Shown in pieces: positions 29,139 to 41,547 of a DNA stretch of 64,000 bases (its first letter is position 1; each line of letters opens with the position of its first letter). This DNA is from Vibrio astriarenae (GTDB lineage: Bacteria; Pseudomonadota; Gammaproteobacteria; Enterobacterales; Vibrionaceae): assembly GCF_010587385.1 (NCBI RefSeq), contig NZ_CP047475.1, forward strand, positions 310,001 to 374,000, read 5' to 3'. Below the pieces are notes generated by a model. It saw only the letters and a program-made list of their open reading frames with translations, was not told the origin of the DNA and searched no databases. A program made the translations under genes and the position numbers.

Positions 29139-31613
29139 ATGTCTGATAATAATAACCATCAAGACCCTTTTGCTGATCGTGAATCGCAGAATTATGAAAA
29201 CCCAGTTCCAAGTCGAGAGTACATTCTAGAGTTCCTTGAGCGTGCTGGTGTACCGATGAATCGTAATGATCTTTTCGATGCCCTAGAGCTTCATGGTGAA
29301 GAGCAATACGAAGGCCTACGCCGTCGTCTGCGAGCCATGGAACGAGATGGTCAATTGGTCTTCACTCGCCGCCAGTGCTACGCATTGCCAGAGAAGCTAG
29401 AGATGGTAAAAGGTTATGTTATCGGCCACAAAGATGGTCATGGCTGGGTGAGGCCAGATGGTAGTGTCGGTAAAGATAATGACGTCGTTCTGCCGCATCA
29501 TCAGATGAAGAACCTCATTCATGGTGACTATGTTCTAGTACAACCAACAGACAACAGTAAACGTGGACGTCGTGAAGGCCGTTTAGTACGAGTGTTAGAA
29601 GAGCGTAACACGCAAATTGTCGGTCGTTTCTTCCTTGAGTATGGCTACTCGTACGTCGTGCCAGATGATTCGCGCATCAGCCAAGATATTTTAATCCCAA
29701 ATGAGCACAAGGCAGGCGCTCGTATGGGTAATGTTGTTGTCATCGAAATTACCGACCGTGGTTCTCGCTCTCGAGGCATGATGGGCAAAGTCGTTGAAGT
29801 TCTGGGGGAAAACATGGCGCCGGGTATGGAAACGCAAATCGCGATTCGTACTCACCAAATTCCTCATGAGTGGCCTCAAGAAGTAGAAAAGCAGATTGCT
29901 AACTTGGGGGAAGAAGTTCCAGAGGAAGCGAAAGTCGGGCGTGTCGATCTCCGTGAGCTGCCATTAGTCACGATCGATGGTGAAGATGCTCGAGACTTTG
30001 ATGATGCAGTTTACTGCGAAGCTAAAAAAAGTGGCGGCTGGCGCTTATGGGTGGCCATCGCTGATGTGAGTTACTACGTCCGTCCGGATACGGCACTGGA
30101 TAAAGAAGCGGTAGAGCGGGGCAACTCGGTTTATTTTCCGTCGCAAGTTGTGCCAATGCTGCCAGAAGTTCTTTCTAATGGCTTGTGTTCGCTAAACCCA
30201 CAAGTGGATCGCTTGTGTATGGTATGTGAGATGACCATTTCATCAACGGGTAAGTTGTCCGGCTATAAGCATTATGAAGCGGTAATGAACTCGCATGCCC
30301 GTCTCACTTACAACAAAGTGAATGCGATATTAGAGGGTGATGAAGAGCTTGCAACTCGCTATGAGCCACTCGTTCCGCACCTACAAGAGCTCCACAAAAT
30401 GTATAAGGTGCTCAAACATGCGCGCGATAACCGCGGGGCGATTGAGTTTGAGACGATTGAAACCAAGTTTATCTTTAATGCAGAGCGTAAGATCGACCGT
30501 ATTGAGCCTGTCATTCGTAATGACGCGCACAAGATCATCGAAGAGTGTATGATTCTCGCCAACATCGCTTCGGCTTCGTTGGTGGAGAAAGCAAAAGAGC
30601 CTGCGCTGTATCGTATCCACGAATCTCCTGGTGAATTGAAGCTCCAGGGATTCCGAGACTTCTTGGGTGAGCTTGGACTTGAATTGAAAGGCGGATTGGA
30701 GCCTTCTCCGACAGATTATGCCGAGCTGGTACACAAAATCAGCGAGCGACAAGACAAAGAGCTTATTCAAACCATGCTGCTTCGTTCACTCAAGCAAGCA
30801 GTGTATAACGCTGATAACGCAGGTCACTTTGGTTTGGCTCTAAAGCGATATGCCCACTTCACATCGCCAATTCGTCGTTACCCCGACTTGTTGTTGCACC
30901 GAGCGATTAAGTATCTCATTGCTAAACAAGCAGGAACGAACAAAGACCGTTGGACGCCTACTGGGGGCTTCCATTACTCATTCGACGATATGGATGTGTT
31001 TGGTGAGCAGTGCTCAATGACAGAGCGTCGAGCTGATGATGCGACTCGAGAAGTGGCGGATTGGCTTAAGTGTGAATACATGCAAGACCATGTGGGTGAA
31101 GAGCTAGAGGGTGTGATTGCCAATGTCACCAGCTTCGGCTTCTTTGTTCGACTGAGTGACCTACATATCGATGGATTAGTGCATATATCTAACCTAGCCA
31201 ATGACTACTATCAGTATGATCCAATCGGCCAGCGTCTTATTGGCGAGAGTTTTGGCTTGATATACCGTCTTGGCGATGCGGTGAAAGTGAAAGTGCTATC
31301 GGTCAACTTAAACGATAAGCAAATTGACTTTGAATTAGTTGAGACAAGTCGTAAGCTACGCGGCAAAGGAAAAACTGCGAAGAAACGCGCAGCTGATGCG
31401 CAGAAAAAAGCGAAAGCGAAAAAACGCGCTGCGACCAAGGCAGGTTCACGCACCAAAGCTGTCCCTTTGATTGAGCCGACGATCAGACCTGATGGTTCCA
31501 AGGCGAATGATAGTAAGGGACGAGCAGAGAAAGCGAAGAAAAAGAGCAAGGGCAAAAAGGTACGTCAGAAAAAGGCGAGCAAGCCGAACCCTAATAGCCG
31601 TGGTCAGAAATAG
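29139..31613 (+). CDS. rnr: Ribonuclease R
   Basis: Processive 3'-5' exoribonuclease able to degrade structured RNA, active in RNA quality control and cold adaptation. The 824 residues comprise an N-terminal helix-turn-helix and cold-shock domains, an RNB catalytic domain with the metal-binding aspartates in [14 protein letters not shown] and [12 protein letters not shown], an S1 domain ([16 protein letters not shown]), and a very basic C-terminal tail from about residue 740. It is followed by rlmB after 15 bp. Confidence 0.97.
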   Translation: MSDNNNHQDPFADRESQNYENPVPSREYILEFLERAGVPMNRNDLFDALELHGEEQYEGLRRRLRAMERDGQLVFTRRQCYALPEKLEMVKGYVIGHKDGHGWVRPDGSVGKDNDVVLPHHQMKNLIHGDYVLVQPTDNSKRGRREGRLVRVLEERNTQIVGRFFLEYGYSYVVPDDSRISQDILIPNEHKAGARMGNVVVIEITDRGSRSRGMMGKVVEVLGENMAPGMETQIAIRTHQIPHEWPQEVEKQIANLGEEVPEEAKVGRVDLRELPLVTIDGEDARDFDDAVYCEAKKSGGWRLWVAIADVSYYVRPDTALDKEAVERGNSVYFPSQVVPMLPEVLSNGLCSLNPQVDRLCMVCEMTISSTGKLSGYKHYEAVMNSHARLTYNKVNAILEGDEELATRYEPLVPHLQELHKMYKVLKHARDNRGAIEFETIETKFIFNAERKIDRIEPVIRNDAHKIIEECMILANIASASLVEKAKEPALYRIHESPGELKLQGFRDFLGELGLELKGGLEPSPTDYAELVHKISERQDKELIQTMLLRSLKQAVYNADNAGHFGLALKRYAHFTSPIRRYPDLLLHRAIKYLIAKQAGTNKDRWTPTGGFHYSFDDMDVFGEQCSMTERRADDATREVADWLKCEYMQDHVGEELEGVIANVTSFGFFVRLSDLHIDGLVHISNLANDYYQYDPIGQRLIGESFGLIYRLGDAVKVKVLSVNLNDKQIDFELVETSRKLRGKGKTAKKRAADAQKKAKAKKRAATKAGSRTKAVPLIEPTIRPDGSKANDSKGRAEKAKKKSKGKKVRQKKASKPNPNSRGQK

Positions 31614-31628
31614 TTTAGAGAGCAGAAC

Positions 31629-32366
31629 ATGAGTAACGAGTTTATATATGGTATTCACGCGGTTAAGGCAGTCCTTGCGCGTGAGCCAGAGCGTTTAATT
31701 GAAGCGTTTGTCTTAAAAGGTCGTCAAGATGACCGTTTGATGCCAATCCTTAACGAGCTTCAGGTTTGTGGTGTTTCAATTCAACAGATGACACGCAAAA
31801 CGCTAGATGACAAAGCCCGAGGGGCAAACCACCAAGGGATTATGGCCCGAGTTAAGCCGGCGAAACAGCTTAACGAGAATGATCTTGATGCTATTTTAGC
31901 CAGCCAAGAGCAGCCGCTACTGCTTATCCTGGATGGTGTGACTGATCCACATAACCTGGGTGCCTGTCTGCGAAATGCAGATGCGGCAGGTGTTGCAGCC
32001 GTGATTGTTCCTAAGGACAAGTCTGCACCAATGACTGCCACGGTCAGTAAAGTGGCGTGCGGCGCAGCAGAAACGGTGCCACTGGTTCGTGTCACTAACC
32101 TAGCTCGAACGATGCGCGCTCTGCAAGAGCAAGGGGTATGGATTGCGGGCACTGCAGGTGAAGCAAAGCACGATATCTACCAGGCGAAGCTCACTGGCCC
32201 ACTCGCTATCGTGATGGGCGCTGAAGGGGATGGCATGCGCCGTCTTACGCGCGAAACGTGTGATGACTTAATTAAGATCCCGATGGCGGGCAGTGTTTCC
32301 AGTCTGAACGTATCGGTAGCGTCGGGTATTTGTCTATTCGAAGCGGTACGTCAGCGCTCGGCTTAA
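31629..32366 (+). CDS. rlmB: 23S rRNA (guanosine-2'-O)-methyltransferase RlmB
   Basis: SPOUT methyltransferase modifying G2251 of 23S rRNA near the peptidyl-transferase centre. It has 245 residues: an N-terminal L30e-like RNA-binding domain ([12 protein letters not shown]), then the SPOUT fold with [34 protein letters not shown] and the knot motif [18 protein letters not shown]. It is cotranscribed with rnr, with GAGAGCAG upstream. Confidence 0.96.
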   Translation: MSNEFIYGIHAVKAVLAREPERLIEAFVLKGRQDDRLMPILNELQVCGVSIQQMTRKTLDDKARGANHQGIMARVKPAKQLNENDLDAILASQEQPLLLILDGVTDPHNLGACLRNADAAGVAAVIVPKDKSAPMTATVSKVACGAAETVPLVRVTNLARTMRALQEQGVWIAGTAGEAKHDIYQAKLTGPLAIVMGAEGDGMRRLTRETCDDLIKIPMAGSVSSLNVSVASGICLFEAVRQRSA

Positions 32367-32394
32367 ACACCAGGTATTACCATACCCACTATTA

Positions 32395-32439
32395 GCGCCG
32401 ACTTATTTCGACTCTCAGTAATAAAGTCGGCGTATTTTT
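32395..32439 (+). terminator. Terminator after rlmB
   Basis: CGCCGACTT and AAGTCGGCG pair around a longer loop, followed by TATTTTT. Confidence 0.85.
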
Positions 32440-32512
32440 CCTGTTAAGACCACTATCAAAACCCCACCTAAACAAGCACTAAAATTTGTTCCGTTTAATT
32501 TTCAAACAGTGC

Positions 32513-32540
32513 TTGCATGCCAAAGTGTGATCTGTATAAT
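32513..32540 (+). promoter_or_regulatory. S10-operon promoter
   Basis: TTGCAT and a perfect TATAAT are separated by 16 bp, behind an A/T-rich stretch that could act as an UP element. It lies about 275 bp upstream of rpsJ, leaving a long leader. Confidence 0.85.
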
Positions 32541-32547
32541 ACGCCCC

Positions 32548-33127
<580 letters not shown>

Positions 33128-33141
33128 GGGAGATTAGAAGA

Positions 33142-33771
33142 ATGATTGGTCTAATCGGTCGTAAAGTGGGTATGACCCGCGTATTTACTGAAGAAGGCGT
33201 TTCTATCCCAGTAACTGTTGTTGAAGTAGAATCAAACCGTGTTTCTCAAGTTCGTACACTTGAAACTGACGGCTACTCAGCAATCCAGGTAACTACTGGT
33301 GCTAAGAAAGCTAACCGCGTATCTAAGCCAGAAGCAGGTCACTTCGCGAAAGCAGGTGTTGAAGCTGGTCGTGGTCTTTGGGAATTCCGTTTGGAAAACG
33401 GTGAAGAGTTCGAAGTTGGCGCTGAGCTAACAGTTGAACTATTCAACGAAACTAAGAAAGTAGACGTTACTGGTACATCTAAAGGTAAAGGCTTCCAAGG
33501 CGCTGTTAAGCGTTGGAACTTCTCTACTCAAGATATGACTCACGGTAACTCATTGTCTCACCGTGCACCGGGTTCAATTGGCCAATGTCAAACTCCAGGT
33601 CGCGTGTTCAAAGGCAAGAAAATGGCAGGTCACATGGGTGCTGAGCGTGTAACGACTCAAAACCTAGAGATCGTACGTGTTGACGCTGAGCGCAACTTGC
33701 TTCTTATTAAAGGTGCAGTTCCAGGCTCAACTGGCGGCAACGTGATCGTTAAACCAGCTGTTAAAGCATAA
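33142..33771 (+). CDS. rplC: 50S ribosomal protein L3
   Basis: 209 residues. It is an early 50S assembly protein whose extension reaches the peptidyl-transferase centre. The central finger carries [20 protein letters not shown], whose glutamine is the PrmB methylation target in relatives. It lies 14 bp after rpsJ with a GGGAG-type ribosome binding site. Confidence 0.98.
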   Translation: MIGLIGRKVGMTRVFTEEGVSIPVTVVEVESNRVSQVRTLETDGYSAIQVTTGAKKANRVSKPEAGHFAKAGVEAGRGLWEFRLENGEEFEVGAELTVELFNETKKVDVTGTSKGKGFQGAVKRWNFSTQDMTHGNSLSHRAPGSIGQCQTPGRVFKGKKMAGHMGAERVTTQNLEIVRVDAERNLLLIKGAVPGSTGGNVIVKPAVKA

Positions 33772-33788
33772 CGTCTCAGGAGTAAGTA

Positions 33789-34391
33789 ATGGAACTAATG
33801 GTTAAAGGTGCTGATGCACTAACTGTTTCCGAAGCTACTTTCGGACGTGAGTTTAACGAAGCTCTTGTACACCAAGTAGTTGTTGCATATGCAGCAGGTG
33901 CTCGTCAAGGTACTCGTGCTCAAAAAACACGTTCAGAAGTTTCTGGCGGTGGCGCTAAGCCATGGCGCCAAAAAGGTACTGGCCGTGCACGTGCTGGTAC
34001 AATCCGTAGCCCAATCTGGCGTACAGGTGGTGTTACTTTTGCTGCGAAACCACAAGATCACAGCCAAAAAGTAAACAAGAAAATGTACCGTGGTGCTATG
34101 AAGAGCATTCTTTCTGAGCTTGTTCGTCAAGAGCGTCTAATCGTTGTTGATAACTTCTCAGTAGAAGCACCAAAGACTAAAGAGCTTGTAGCTAAGCTTA
34201 AAGAGCTTGAGCTAACAGACGCGCTTATCGTGACTAGCGAAGTAGATGAGAATCTATTCCTAGCTGCTCGTAACCTATACAAAGTTGACGCACGTGACGT
34301 TGCTGGTATCGACCCAGTTTCTCTAATCGCGTTCGACAAAGTTGTTATTACTGCAGAAGCAGTTAAGCAAGTTGAGGAGATGCTAGCATGA
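33789..34391 (+). CDS. rplD: 50S ribosomal protein L4
   Basis: 200 residues. L4 lines the exit tunnel through its loop around RSPIWRTGG and [14 protein letters not shown]. In gammaproteobacteria free L4 also represses its own operon through the S10 leader. Its end overlaps the rplW start by 4 bp (ATGA), which couples their translation. Confidence 0.98.
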   Translation: MELMVKGADALTVSEATFGREFNEALVHQVVVAYAAGARQGTRAQKTRSEVSGGGAKPWRQKGTGRARAGTIRSPIWRTGGVTFAAKPQDHSQKVNKKMYRGAMKSILSELVRQERLIVVDNFSVEAPKTKELVAKLKELELTDALIVTSEVDENLFLAARNLYKVDARDVAGIDPVSLIAFDKVVITAEAVKQVEEMLA

Positions 34392-34690
34392 TCACTGAAG
34401 AGCGTATCCTAAAAGTTCTACGTGCCCCGCACATCTCTGAAAAAGCAACTATGGCAGCTGAGAAAGCGAACACTATCGTTTTCAAAGTAGCTAAAGATGC
34501 AACTAAGAAAGAGATCAAAGCAGCTGTAGAAAAGCTATTTGAAGTTGAAGTTAAGTCTGTAAATACTCTTATCACTAAGGGTAAGACCAAACGTCAAGGT
34601 CTACGCCAAGGTCGCCGCAGCGACGTTAAGAAAGCGTACGTTACTTTGGCTGAAGGTCAAGATCTTGACTTCGTTGGCGGCGCGGAATAA
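34388..34690 (+). CDS. rplW: 50S ribosomal protein L23
   Basis: 100 residues with the family features [10 protein letters not shown] and [14 protein letters not shown]23 sits at the tunnel exit and is the docking site for trigger factor and SRP. It starts within the rplD stop codon. Confidence 0.98.
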   Translation: MITEERILKVLRAPHISEKATMAAEKANTIVFKVAKDATKKEIKAAVEKLFEVEVKSVNTLITKGKTKRQGLRQGRRSDVKKAYVTLAEGQDLDFVGGAE

Positions 34691-34706
34691 CAGGAGTAGT
34701 TAAACA

Positions 34707-35531
34707 ATGGCTATTGTTAAATGTAAGCCGACTTCCCCTGGTCGTCGTCACGTAGTTAAAGTTGTTAACGCTGACCTTCACAAAGGTAAGCCATACGCAC
34801 CACTTCTAGAGAAAAACTCTAAGAACGGTGGTCGTAACAACAACGGTCGTATCACAGTACGTCACATCGGCGGTGGTCACAAGCACCACTACCGTGTAAT
34901 TGACTTCAAACGTACTAAAGATGGCATCCCAGCGAAAGTTGAGCGTCTAGAATACGATCCAAACCGTAGCGCAAACATTGCTCTAGTTCTGTACGCAGAC
35001 GGTGAGCGCCGCTACATCATCGCACCTAAAGGCATTGCTGCTGGTGACCAAATTCAATCTGGTGTTGATGCACCGATTAAAGCTGGTAACACACTTCCAA
35101 TGCGCAACATCCCAGTAGGTTCAACTGTACACTGTGTTGAACTTAAGCCTGGTAAAGGTGCACAAATTGCTCGTTCTGCAGGTGCATACGCACAGATCGT
35201 CGCTCGCGACGGTGCATATGTAACTCTACGCCTACGTTCAGGTGAGATGCGCAAAGTACTATCAGAAGGCCGTGCAACAATCGGTGAAGTTGGTAATGCT
35301 GAGCACATGCTACGTGAACTAGGTAAAGCTGGTGCTAACCGCTGGCGCGGTGTTCGTCCAACCGTTCGTGGTGTTGTGATGAACCCAGTAGACCACCCAC
35401 ACGGTGGTGGTGAAGGCCGTACTTCTGGTGGTCGTCATCCAGTATCTCCTTGGGGTCAGCCAACTAAAGGCTTTAAGACTCGTAAGAACAAGCGCACTGA
35501 CAAGTACATCGTACGTCGTCGTAACAAGTAA
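34707..35531 (+). CDS. rplB: 50S ribosomal protein L2
   Basis: 274 residues, the largest primary rRNA-binding protein of the 50S subunit. The C-terminal region carries [13 protein letters not shown], whose histidine (about 230) is needed for peptidyl transfer, and ends in a basic [14 protein letters not shown] tail. It lies 16 bp after rplW. Confidence 0.98.
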   Translation: MAIVKCKPTSPGRRHVVKVVNADLHKGKPYAPLLEKNSKNGGRNNNGRITVRHIGGGHKHHYRVIDFKRTKDGIPAKVERLEYDPNRSANIALVLYADGERRYIIAPKGIAAGDQIQSGVDAPIKAGNTLPMRNIPVGSTVHCVELKPGKGAQIARSAGAYAQIVARDGAYVTLRLRSGEMRKVLSEGRATIGEVGNAEHMLRELGKAGANRWRGVRPTVRGVVMNPVDHPHGGGEGRTSGGRHPVSPWGQPTKGFKTRKNKRTDKYIVRRRNK

Positions 35532-35540
35532 TCTATTTAA

Positions 35541-35831
<291 letters not shown>

Positions 35832-35841
35832 GGAGTAGATA

Positions 35842-36174
35842 ATGGAAGCTTTAGCTAAACATAACTTTGCTCGCATTTCTCCACAGAAAGCTCGCCTTGT
35901 AGCGGATCAAATCCGTGGCAAGTCAGTTGATCAAGCTCTAGAAATCTTGACTTTCAGCAACAAAAAAGCTGCTGAACTAATCAAGAAAGTTCTTGAATCA
36001 GCAATCGCGAACGCTGAGCACAACGAAGGTGCAGATATCGACGATCTAAATGTCGCTAAAATCTTCGTAGATGAAGGCCCTATCATGAAGCGTATTATGC
36101 CTCGTGCTAAAGGCCGTGCGGACCGTATCTTGAAGCGTTCTTGCCACATCACTGTTGTTGTTGCAGACGCTTAA
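35842..36174 (+). CDS. rplV: 50S ribosomal protein L22
   Basis: 110 residues with [16 protein letters not shown] near the start. The beta-hairpin that narrows the exit tunnel, around [16 protein letters not shown], is the place of macrolide-resistance changes in other bacteria. The loop is complete here with no sign of deletion. Confidence 0.98.
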   Translation: MEALAKHNFARISPQKARLVADQIRGKSVDQALEILTFSNKKAAELIKKVLESAIANAEHNEGADIDDLNVAKIFVDEGPIMKRIMPRAKGRADRILKRSCHITVVVADA

Positions 36175-36190
36175 GACTAGGAGATAAGCA

Positions 36191-36889
36191 ATGGGTCAGA
36201 AAGTACATCCTAATGGTATTCGTCTTGGCATCGTTAAGCCTTGGAATGCTACATGGTTTGCTAACACCAAAGATTTCGCTGACAACCTAGACGGCGACTT
36301 CAAGGTACGTCAGTTCCTTACTAAGGAACTAGCGAAAGCGTCACTATCACGTATCGTTATCGAGCGTCCTGCTAAGAGCATTCGTGTGACTATTCACACT
36401 GCTCGTCCAGGCGTAGTAATCGGTAAGAAAGGTGAAGACGTTGAGAAACTACGTGCAGCTGTAGCTAAAATTGCAGGTGTACCAGCTCAAATCAACATCG
36501 CTGAAGTACGCAAGCCTGAGCTTGATGCACAGCTAGTTGGTGATAGCATCGCGTCTCAACTAGAGCGTCGTGTTATGTTCCGTCGTGCTATGAAGCGCGC
36601 GGTACAAAACGCAATGCGTCTAGGCGCTAAAGGTATCAAAGTGGAAGTAAGTGGTCGTCTAGGCGGCGCTGAAATTGCACGTTCAGAGTGGTACCGTGAA
36701 GGCCGTGTGCCTCTACACACTCTACGTGCTGACATTGATTACGCAACTTCTTCGGCTCACACTCAATACGGTGTGATCGGCATTAAGACTTGGATCTTCA
36801 AAGGTGAGATTCTTGGCGGTATGCCTGCAGCTAACGCTGTAGAGCCTAAAGGCGATAAGCCTAAGAAGCAGCGTAAAGGCCGTAAGTAA
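36191..36889 (+). CDS. rpsC: 30S ribosomal protein S3
   Basis: 232 residues with an N-terminal [13 protein letters not shown], a KH domain with the [14 protein letters not shown] loop (RNA-binding GxxG), and the C-terminal [14 protein letters not shown]. It is part of the mRNA entry site and helicase with S4 and S5. Basic C-terminal tail. Confidence 0.98.
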   Translation: MGQKVHPNGIRLGIVKPWNATWFANTKDFADNLDGDFKVRQFLTKELAKASLSRIVIERPAKSIRVTIHTARPGVVIGKKGEDVEKLRAAVAKIAGVPAQINIAEVRKPELDAQLVGDSIASQLERRVMFRRAMKRAVQNAMRLGAKGIKVEVSGRLGGAEIARSEWYREGRVPLHTLRADIDYATSSAHTQYGVIGIKTWIFKGEILGGMPAANAVEPKGDKPKKQRKGRK

Positions 36890-36900
36890 GGAGTCGAACG

Positions 36901-37311
36901 ATGCTACAACCAAAACGTACTAAGTTCCGCAAGGTTCAGACTGGTCGTAACCGTGGTCTAGCTAAAGGTACTGAAGTAAGCTTCGGCGAATTCGGTCTTA
37001 AAGCTGTTGGCCGTGGCCGTATTACTGCTCGTCAAATCGAAGCGGCACGTCGTGCTATGACACGTCACATCAAACGTCAAGGCCAAATCTGGATTCGTAT
37101 CTTCCCAGACAAGCCGATTACTGAAAAACCTCTTGAAGTTCGTCAAGGTAAAGGTAAAGGTAACGTTGAGTACTGGGTTGCACAAATCCAGCCAGGTAAG
37201 GTTATGTACGAAATGAACGGCGTATCTGAAGAGTTGGCACGTGAAGCGTTCCGCCTAGCGGCTCGTAAACTGCCTATCAAAACAACATTTGTAACTAAGC
37301 AGGTGATGTAA
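36901..37311 (+). CDS. rplP: 50S ribosomal protein L16
   Basis: 136 residues starting [21 protein letters not shown]. It contacts the elbow of A-site tRNA. The arginine in [25 protein letters not shown] is the likely RoxA hydroxylation region in relatives. Its TAA overlaps the rpmC ATG by one base. Confidence 0.98.
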   Translation: MLQPKRTKFRKVQTGRNRGLAKGTEVSFGEFGLKAVGRGRITARQIEAARRAMTRHIKRQGQIWIRIFPDKPITEKPLEVRQGKGKGNVEYWVAQIQPGKVMYEMNGVSEELAREAFRLAARKLPIKTTFVTKQVM

Positions 37312-37502
37312 TGAAAGCACAAGAGCTACGCGAAAAAAGCGTTGAAGAACTTAACGCTGAGCTATTGAATTTGCTACGTGAGCAGTTCAACTTGCGCATG
37401 CAAGCTGCAACTGGTCAGCTACAGCAAACTCACACTCTTAAAGCTGTACGTCGTGATATCGCACGTGTTAAAACCGTATTGACTGAGAAGGCAGGCGCAT
37501 AA
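37311..37502 (+). CDS. rpmC: 50S ribosomal protein L29
   Basis: 63 residues, two long helices with the family motif [17 protein letters not shown]. It lies near the tunnel exit next to L23. Both ends overlap neighbours by one base (TAATG), so rplP, rpmC and rpsQ are translationally coupled. Confidence 0.97.
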   Translation: MKAQELREKSVEELNAELLNLLREQFNLRMQAATGQLQQTHTLKAVRRDIARVKTVLTEKAGA

Positions 37503-37756
37503 TGAGCGACAAAATCCGTACTTCATTTGGTCGTGTAGTTAGCAACAAGGCAGACAAGTCTATCACTGTTGCTATCGAGCGCATGGTTAAGCACCCAATT
37601 TACGGTAAATTCGTAAAGCGCACGACTAAAGTTCACGCACATGACGAGAACAACGAGTGTGGCCTAGGCGATACTGTTGAAATTCGTGAGTGTCGTCCAA
37701 TGTCTAAGACTAAGTCTTGGACTTTGGTAAAAGTTGTAGAAAAAGCGAAGATTTAA
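37502..37756 (+). CDS. rpsQ: 30S ribosomal protein S17
   Basis: 84 residues with [18 protein letters not shown] and a C-terminal [18 protein letters not shown]. It is a primary 16S rRNA-binding protein of the 30S body and the last gene of the S10 operon, followed at once by a terminator. Confidence 0.98.
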   Translation: MSDKIRTSFGRVVSNKADKSITVAIERMVKHPIYGKFVKRTTKVHAHDENNECGLGDTVEIRECRPMSKTKSWTLVKVVEKAKI

Positions 37757-37778
37757 TCTTGCTAATTCTATGATATTT

Positions 37779-37817
37779 AAGCGGCTCCAAATATTTTTTT
37801 GGGGCCGCTTATTTTTT
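37779..37817 (+). terminator. S10-operon terminator
   Basis: AAGCGGC and GCCGCTT, extended by CC/GG pairs, enclose an A/T-rich loop, followed by ATTTTTT. It separates S10 from the spc operon. Confidence 0.9.
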
Positions 37818-37819
37818 GT

Positions 37820-37918
37820 CTACCCAATCACAAAAAAGGGTGGTACAATTCGCGTCCCTTTTAAAGAGGCAGCCCGACCCGAGAGGGTCTAGTTTTAATA
37901 TTTAGCGGAGCACTAACA
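37820..37918 (+). promoter_or_regulatory. spc-operon promoter and leader
   Basis: A TACAAT -10 element (37844-37849) follows the S10 terminator; the -35 is not clear. A CCCGACCCGAGAGGGTC-type short hairpin lies in the leader before the AGCGGAGCA ribosome binding site of rplN. A separate promoter here is the known arrangement in E. coli. Confidence 0.6.
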
Positions 37919-38290
37919 ATGATCCAAATGCAAAGTACACTTGACGCTGCAGATAACTCTGGCGCGCGCAAGGTAATGTGTATTAAGGTTCTGGGTGGCT
38001 CACACCGTCGTTACGCACACATCGGCGACATCATCAAAGTTACTGTGAAAGAAGCAATTCCTCGCGGTAAAGTTAAAAAAGGTGATGTTCTGAAGGCGGT
38101 AGTAGTTCGCACCCGTAAAGGCGTACGTCGTCCAGACGGTTCTGTCATTCGCTTCGACCGTAATGCTTGTGTATTGTTGAACGACACTACTGAGCAACCA
38201 GTCGGCACTCGTATCTTTGGCCCAGTGACTCGTGAACTTCGTAACGCGAAATTCATGAAGATTGTATCACTGGCTCCAGAAGTACTATAA
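37919..38290 (+). CDS. rplN: 50S ribosomal protein L14
   Basis: 123 residues starting [19 protein letters not shown]. It forms part of the intersubunit bridge B8 and the binding surface of the silencing factor RsfS. It is the first gene of the spc operon, with a GCGGAG ribosome binding site. Confidence 0.98.
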   Translation: MIQMQSTLDAADNSGARKVMCIKVLGGSHRRYAHIGDIIKVTVKEAIPRGKVKKGDVLKAVVVRTRKGVRRPDGSVIRFDRNACVLLNDTTEQPVGTRIFGPVTRELRNAKFMKIVSLAPEVL

Positions 38291-38302
38291 GGAGCACTAA
38301 AG

Positions 38303-38620
38303 ATGGCAGCTAAAATCCGTCGTGATGACGAAGTAATCGTTCTTGCTGGTAAAGATAAAGGCAAGAAAGGTAAAGTAACTAAGGTTCTAGCAACTGGTAA
38401 AGTTATCGTAGAAGGTATCAACCTAGTTAAGAAGCACCAGAAACCTGTTCCAGCTATGGGTATCCAAGGCGGTATCGTAGAGCAGGAAGCAGCAATCGAC
38501 GCTTCTAACGTGGCAATCTTCAACGCAGCTACTGGTAAAGCTGACCGTATTGGTTTCCGTATTGAAGACGGCAAGAAAGTTCGTTTCTTCAAGTCTAACG
38601 GCGAAACCATTTCTAATTAA
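38303..38620 (+). CDS. rplX: 50S ribosomal protein L24
   Basis: 105 residues with a KOW motif, [17 protein letters not shown], near the start. It nucleates 50S assembly at the 5' end of 23S rRNA. It lies 12 bp after rplN with an AAGGAG ribosome binding site. Confidence 0.98.
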   Translation: MAAKIRRDDEVIVLAGKDKGKKGKVTKVLATGKVIVEGINLVKKHQKPVPAMGIQGGIVEQEAAIDASNVAIFNAATGKADRIGFRIEDGKKVRFFKSNGETISN

Positions 38621-38646
38621 TTATAGAAGTAATTTGGAGTTCTACT

Positions 38647-39186
38647 ATGGCGAAACTGCATGATTACTACAAGTCGTCTGTAGTCGCTGAGCTTACCAAA
38701 GAGTTCGGCTACACAAGCGTCATGCAAGTCCCTAGAATCGAAAAGATCACCCTTAACATGGGTGTGGGTGAAGCAATCAACGATAAGAAACTTCTAGAAA
38801 ACGCAGCTGCGGATATGGCAACGATCTCTGGTCAAAAGCCACTTATCACTAAAGCGCGTAAATCTGTTGCAGGTTTCAAAATTCGTGAAGGCTACCCAAT
38901 CGGTTGTAAAGTAACCTTGCGTGGCGAACGTATGTGGGATTTTCTTGAGCGTTTGATTAACATCGCTCTTCCACGTGTACGTGACTTCCGTGGTGTTAGC
39001 GCTAAGTCTTTTGACGGTCGCGGTAACTACAGCATGGGCGTTCGCGAGCAAATCATCTTCCCGGAAATCGACTTTGATAAAGTTGATCGAGTACGCGGTC
39101 TAGACATCACTGTTACGACGTCTGCTGGTACTGATGCGGAAGGCCGTGCTCTGCTGGCTGCCTTTAACTTCCCATTCCGTAAGTAA
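38647..39186 (+). CDS. rplE: 50S ribosomal protein L5
   Basis: 179 residues. L5 binds 5S rRNA and contacts P-site tRNA. The start region of the mRNA, including CTACA and TGTAG around 38665-38685, can fold like the S8-binding site that controls the spc operon in E. coli. That control is inferred from the nearly identical 5' coding sequence. Confidence 0.97.
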   Translation: MAKLHDYYKSSVVAELTKEFGYTSVMQVPRIEKITLNMGVGEAINDKKLLENAAADMATISGQKPLITKARKSVAGFKIREGYPIGCKVTLRGERMWDFLERLINIALPRVRDFRGVSAKSFDGRGNYSMGVREQIIFPEIDFDKVDRVRGLDITVTTSAGTDAEGRALLAAFNFPFRK

Positions 39187-39203
39187 GGTGAAGGGTTACT
39201 GTT

Positions 39204-39509
39204 ATGGCTAAAAATTCTATGAAGGCACGCGAAGCAAAGCGTGCAAAGCTTGTAGCTAAGTACGCTGAAAAGCGTGCGGCTCTTAAAGCTATCATCAGCG
39301 ATGTAAATGCATCTGAAGAAGATCGTTGGAATGCGGTTCTTACACTGCAATCTCTTCCTCGTGATTCAAGTGCTGCACGTCAGCGCAACCGTTGTAACCA
39401 AACTGGTCGCCCACACGGTTACCTACGTAAGTTCGGTTTGAGCCGTATCAAAGTTCGTGAAGCTTGCATGAAAGGCGAGATTCCTGGACTTCGTAAGGCT
39501 AGCTGGTAA
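39204..39509 (+). CDS. rpsN: 30S ribosomal protein S14 (zinc-free type)
   Basis: 101 residues with the C-terminal [23 protein letters not shown] region. It lacks the paired CxxC zinc ligands of the short form, so it is the long zinc-independent type. It is late-assembling in the 30S head near S3, S10 and S19. Confidence 0.97.
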   Translation: MAKNSMKAREAKRAKLVAKYAEKRAALKAIISDVNASEEDRWNAVLTLQSLPRDSSAARQRNRCNQTGRPHGYLRKFGLSRIKVREACMKGEIPGLRKASW

Positions 39510-39538
39510 TTGCCACTTAATCATTTGGAGTAAATCAT

Positions 39539-39931
39539 ATGAGCATGCAAGATCCGATTTCGGATATGCTGACCCGTATTCGTAACGGTCAGGCAGCAAA
39601 CAAAGTTGCTGTTAAAATGCCTTCTTCAAAGCTTAAAGTTGCAATTGCTGCACTACTTAAAGCTGAAGGTTACATCGTTGACTTCGCTGTTGAAGGCGGA
39701 GCAAAACCTGAGCTAGAAGTTACTCTTAAGTACTTCCAAGCTAAACCAGTTATCGAGCAACTTAAACGTGTTTCTCGTCCAGGCCTACGTGTTTACAAGA
39801 AGAAAGATCAACTTCCTTCTGTAATGGGTGGTCTTGGTGTTGCTGTTGTTTCAACTTCCAAGGGTCTTATGTCAGACCGTGCTGCTCGCAAAGCAGGTCT
39901 TGGTGGTGAAATCATCTGCTACGTAGCGTAA
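39539..39931 (+). CDS. rpsH: 30S ribosomal protein S8
   Basis: 130 residues starting [18 protein letters not shown] and ending [11 protein letters not shown]. It is a primary 16S rRNA binder and, in E. coli, the translational repressor of the spc operon through a site at rplE. The ATG follows TTTGGAG. Confidence 0.98.
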   Translation: MSMQDPISDMLTRIRNGQAANKVAVKMPSSKLKVAIAALLKAEGYIVDFAVEGGAKPELEVTLKYFQAKPVIEQLKRVSRPGLRVYKKKDQLPSVMGGLGVAVVSTSKGLMSDRAARKAGLGGEIICYVA

Positions 39932-39943
39932 TAGGAGTAGAAT

Positions 39944-40477
39944 ATGTCTCGTGTTGCTAAAGCACCTGTCGCTATTCCAGCTGGCGTAGAGGTGAAACTA
40001 AACGGCCAAGAAGTTACTGTAAAAGGTGCTAAAGGCGAACTATCACGCGTTCTTAACGACGCAGTAGTTATCGCTCAGGAAGAAAACAACCTTACTTTTG
40101 GTCCTAAAGAAGGTGTTGCTAACGCATGGGCTCAAGCAGGTACTGCTCGCGCTCTAGTTAACAACATGGTTGTTGGTGTTACTGAAGGGTTCACTAAGAA
40201 GCTAACACTTAAGGGTGTAGGTTACCGTGCTGCTATCAAAGGCAAAGCTGTAGCTCTAACTCTAGGCTTCTCTCACCCTGTTGAGCACGAACTTCCAGAA
40301 GGTATCAAAGCAGAGTGTCCAAGCCAAACTGAAATCGTTATCACTGGTTGTGACAAGCAACTAGTTGGTCAAGTTGCGGCTGACATTCGTTCTTACCGTG
40401 AGCCTGAGCCTTACAAAGGTAAAGGTGTTCGTTACGCAGATGAAAATGTGCGTACTAAAGAAGCTAAGAAGAAGTAA
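39944..40477 (+). CDS. rplF: 50S ribosomal protein L6
   Basis: 177 residues, two repeated alpha/beta domains. The C-terminal signature [14 protein letters not shown] is clear. L6 sits near the sarcin-ricin loop at the factor-binding site. It is 12 bp after rpsH. Confidence 0.98.
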   Translation: MSRVAKAPVAIPAGVEVKLNGQEVTVKGAKGELSRVLNDAVVIAQEENNLTFGPKEGVANAWAQAGTARALVNNMVVGVTEGFTKKLTLKGVGYRAAIKGKAVALTLGFSHPVEHELPEGIKAECPSQTEIVITGCDKQLVGQVAADIRSYREPEPYKGKGVRYADENVRTKEAKKK

Positions 40478-40486
40478 GGTAACACT

Positions 40487-40840
40487 ATGGATAAGAAAGC
40501 ATCTCGCATCCGTCGTGCTACACGCGCACGTCGTAAGATTGCAGAACTTGGTGCAACTCGCCTGGTAGTACACCGTACTCCTCGCCACGTTTACGCACAA
40601 GTTATCGCGGCAAACGGCTCTGAGGTTATCGCAGCTGCTTCTACTGTAGAAAAAGCGATCCGTGAGCAAGTGAAATACACTGGTAACATCGACGCAGCTA
40701 AGGCAGTAGGTAAAGCTGTTGCTGAGCGCGCTCTTGAAAAAGGCGTTTCTGCTGTTGCATTCGATCGTTCTGGTTTCCAATACCACGGCCGTGTGGCTGC
40801 GCTAGCAGAAGCTGCTCGCGAAGCTGGTCTGAAATTCTAA
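40487..40840 (+). CDS. rplR: 50S ribosomal protein L18
   Basis: 117 residues with a basic N-terminus ([15 protein letters not shown]) and the C-terminal [24 protein letters not shown]. It binds 5S rRNA together with L5. It lies 9 bp after rplF. Confidence 0.98.
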   Translation: MDKKASRIRRATRARRKIAELGATRLVVHRTPRHVYAQVIAANGSEVIAAASTVEKAIREQVKYTGNIDAAKAVGKAVAERALEKGVSAVAFDRSGFQYHGRVAALAEAAREAGLKF

Positions 40841-40854
40841 GGTAGGGTTGGAAG

Positions 40855-41358
40855 ATGGCTAAAGAACAACAAGTTCAAGCGAATGATTTGCAAGAAAAGC
40901 TAATCGCAGTTAACCGTGTTTCTAAAACGGTTAAAGGTGGTCGAATCATGAGCTTTACTGCACTAACTGTAGTTGGTGACGGTAACGGTCGCGTAGGTTT
41001 CGGTTACGGCAAAGCTCGTGAAGTACCTGCAGCGATTCAAAAAGCAATGGAAAAAGCACGTCGTAACATGACTACGATCGCGCTTAACGAAGGCACACTT
41101 CACCACCCAGTGAAAGGTCGCCACTCGGGCTCTAAAGTTTACATGCAGCCTGCTGCTGAAGGTACTGGTGTTATCGCAGGTGGTGCGATGCGTGCAGTAC
41201 TAGAAGTTGCTGGTGTACACAACGTACTATCTAAAGCATACGGTTCTACGAACCCTATCAACATCGTTCGTGCTACGATCGATGCACTAGGTAGCGTTAA
41301 GTCTCCAGAAATGGTTGCTGCTAAACGTGGTCTAACTGTTGAATCTATTTCGGAGTAA
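40855..41358 (+). CDS. rpsE: 30S ribosomal protein S5
   Basis: 167 residues with the double-stranded RNA-binding-like N-domain ([20 protein letters not shown]) and [19 protein letters not shown]. It helps form the mRNA entry channel and affects accuracy. The loop near residues 20-30, where spectinomycin-resistance changes occur, is intact. Confidence 0.98.
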   Translation: MAKEQQVQANDLQEKLIAVNRVSKTVKGGRIMSFTALTVVGDGNGRVGFGYGKAREVPAAIQKAMEKARRNMTTIALNEGTLHHPVKGRHSGSKVYMQPAAEGTGVIAGGAMRAVLEVAGVHNVLSKAYGSTNPINIVRATIDALGSVKSPEMVAAKRGLTVESISE

Positions 41359-41365
41359 GAACACA

Positions 41366-41542
41366 ATGGCAACTATTAAAGTAACTCAGACTAAAAGCTC
41401 AATTGGTCGCCTACCTAAGCACAAACTGTGTCTTAAAGGTCTTGGCCTTCGTAAAATCAACCACACAGTAGAACTTGAAGACACGCCTGCAGTACGCGGC
41501 ATGATCAACAAGGTTTACTACATGGTTAAAGTTGAGGAGTAA
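41366..41542 (+). CDS. rpmD: 50S ribosomal protein L30
   Basis: 58 residues from the ATG at 41366 ([20 protein letters not shown]). CGGAG lies about 10 bp upstream, inside the rpsE stop region. The longer in-frame start at 41339 lies in rpsE and is not conserved. Ferredoxin-like fold on the 50S surface. Confidence 0.97.
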   Translation: MATIKVTQTKSSIGRLPKHKLCLKGLGLRKINHTVELEDTPAVRGMINKVYYMVKVEE

Positions 41543-41547
41543 TCAGA

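Noticed and set aside
38011..38610. 199-residue minus-strand frame in the spc operon
   Set aside because: Antisense shadow of rplN and rplX caused by biased codon use; no family resemblance.
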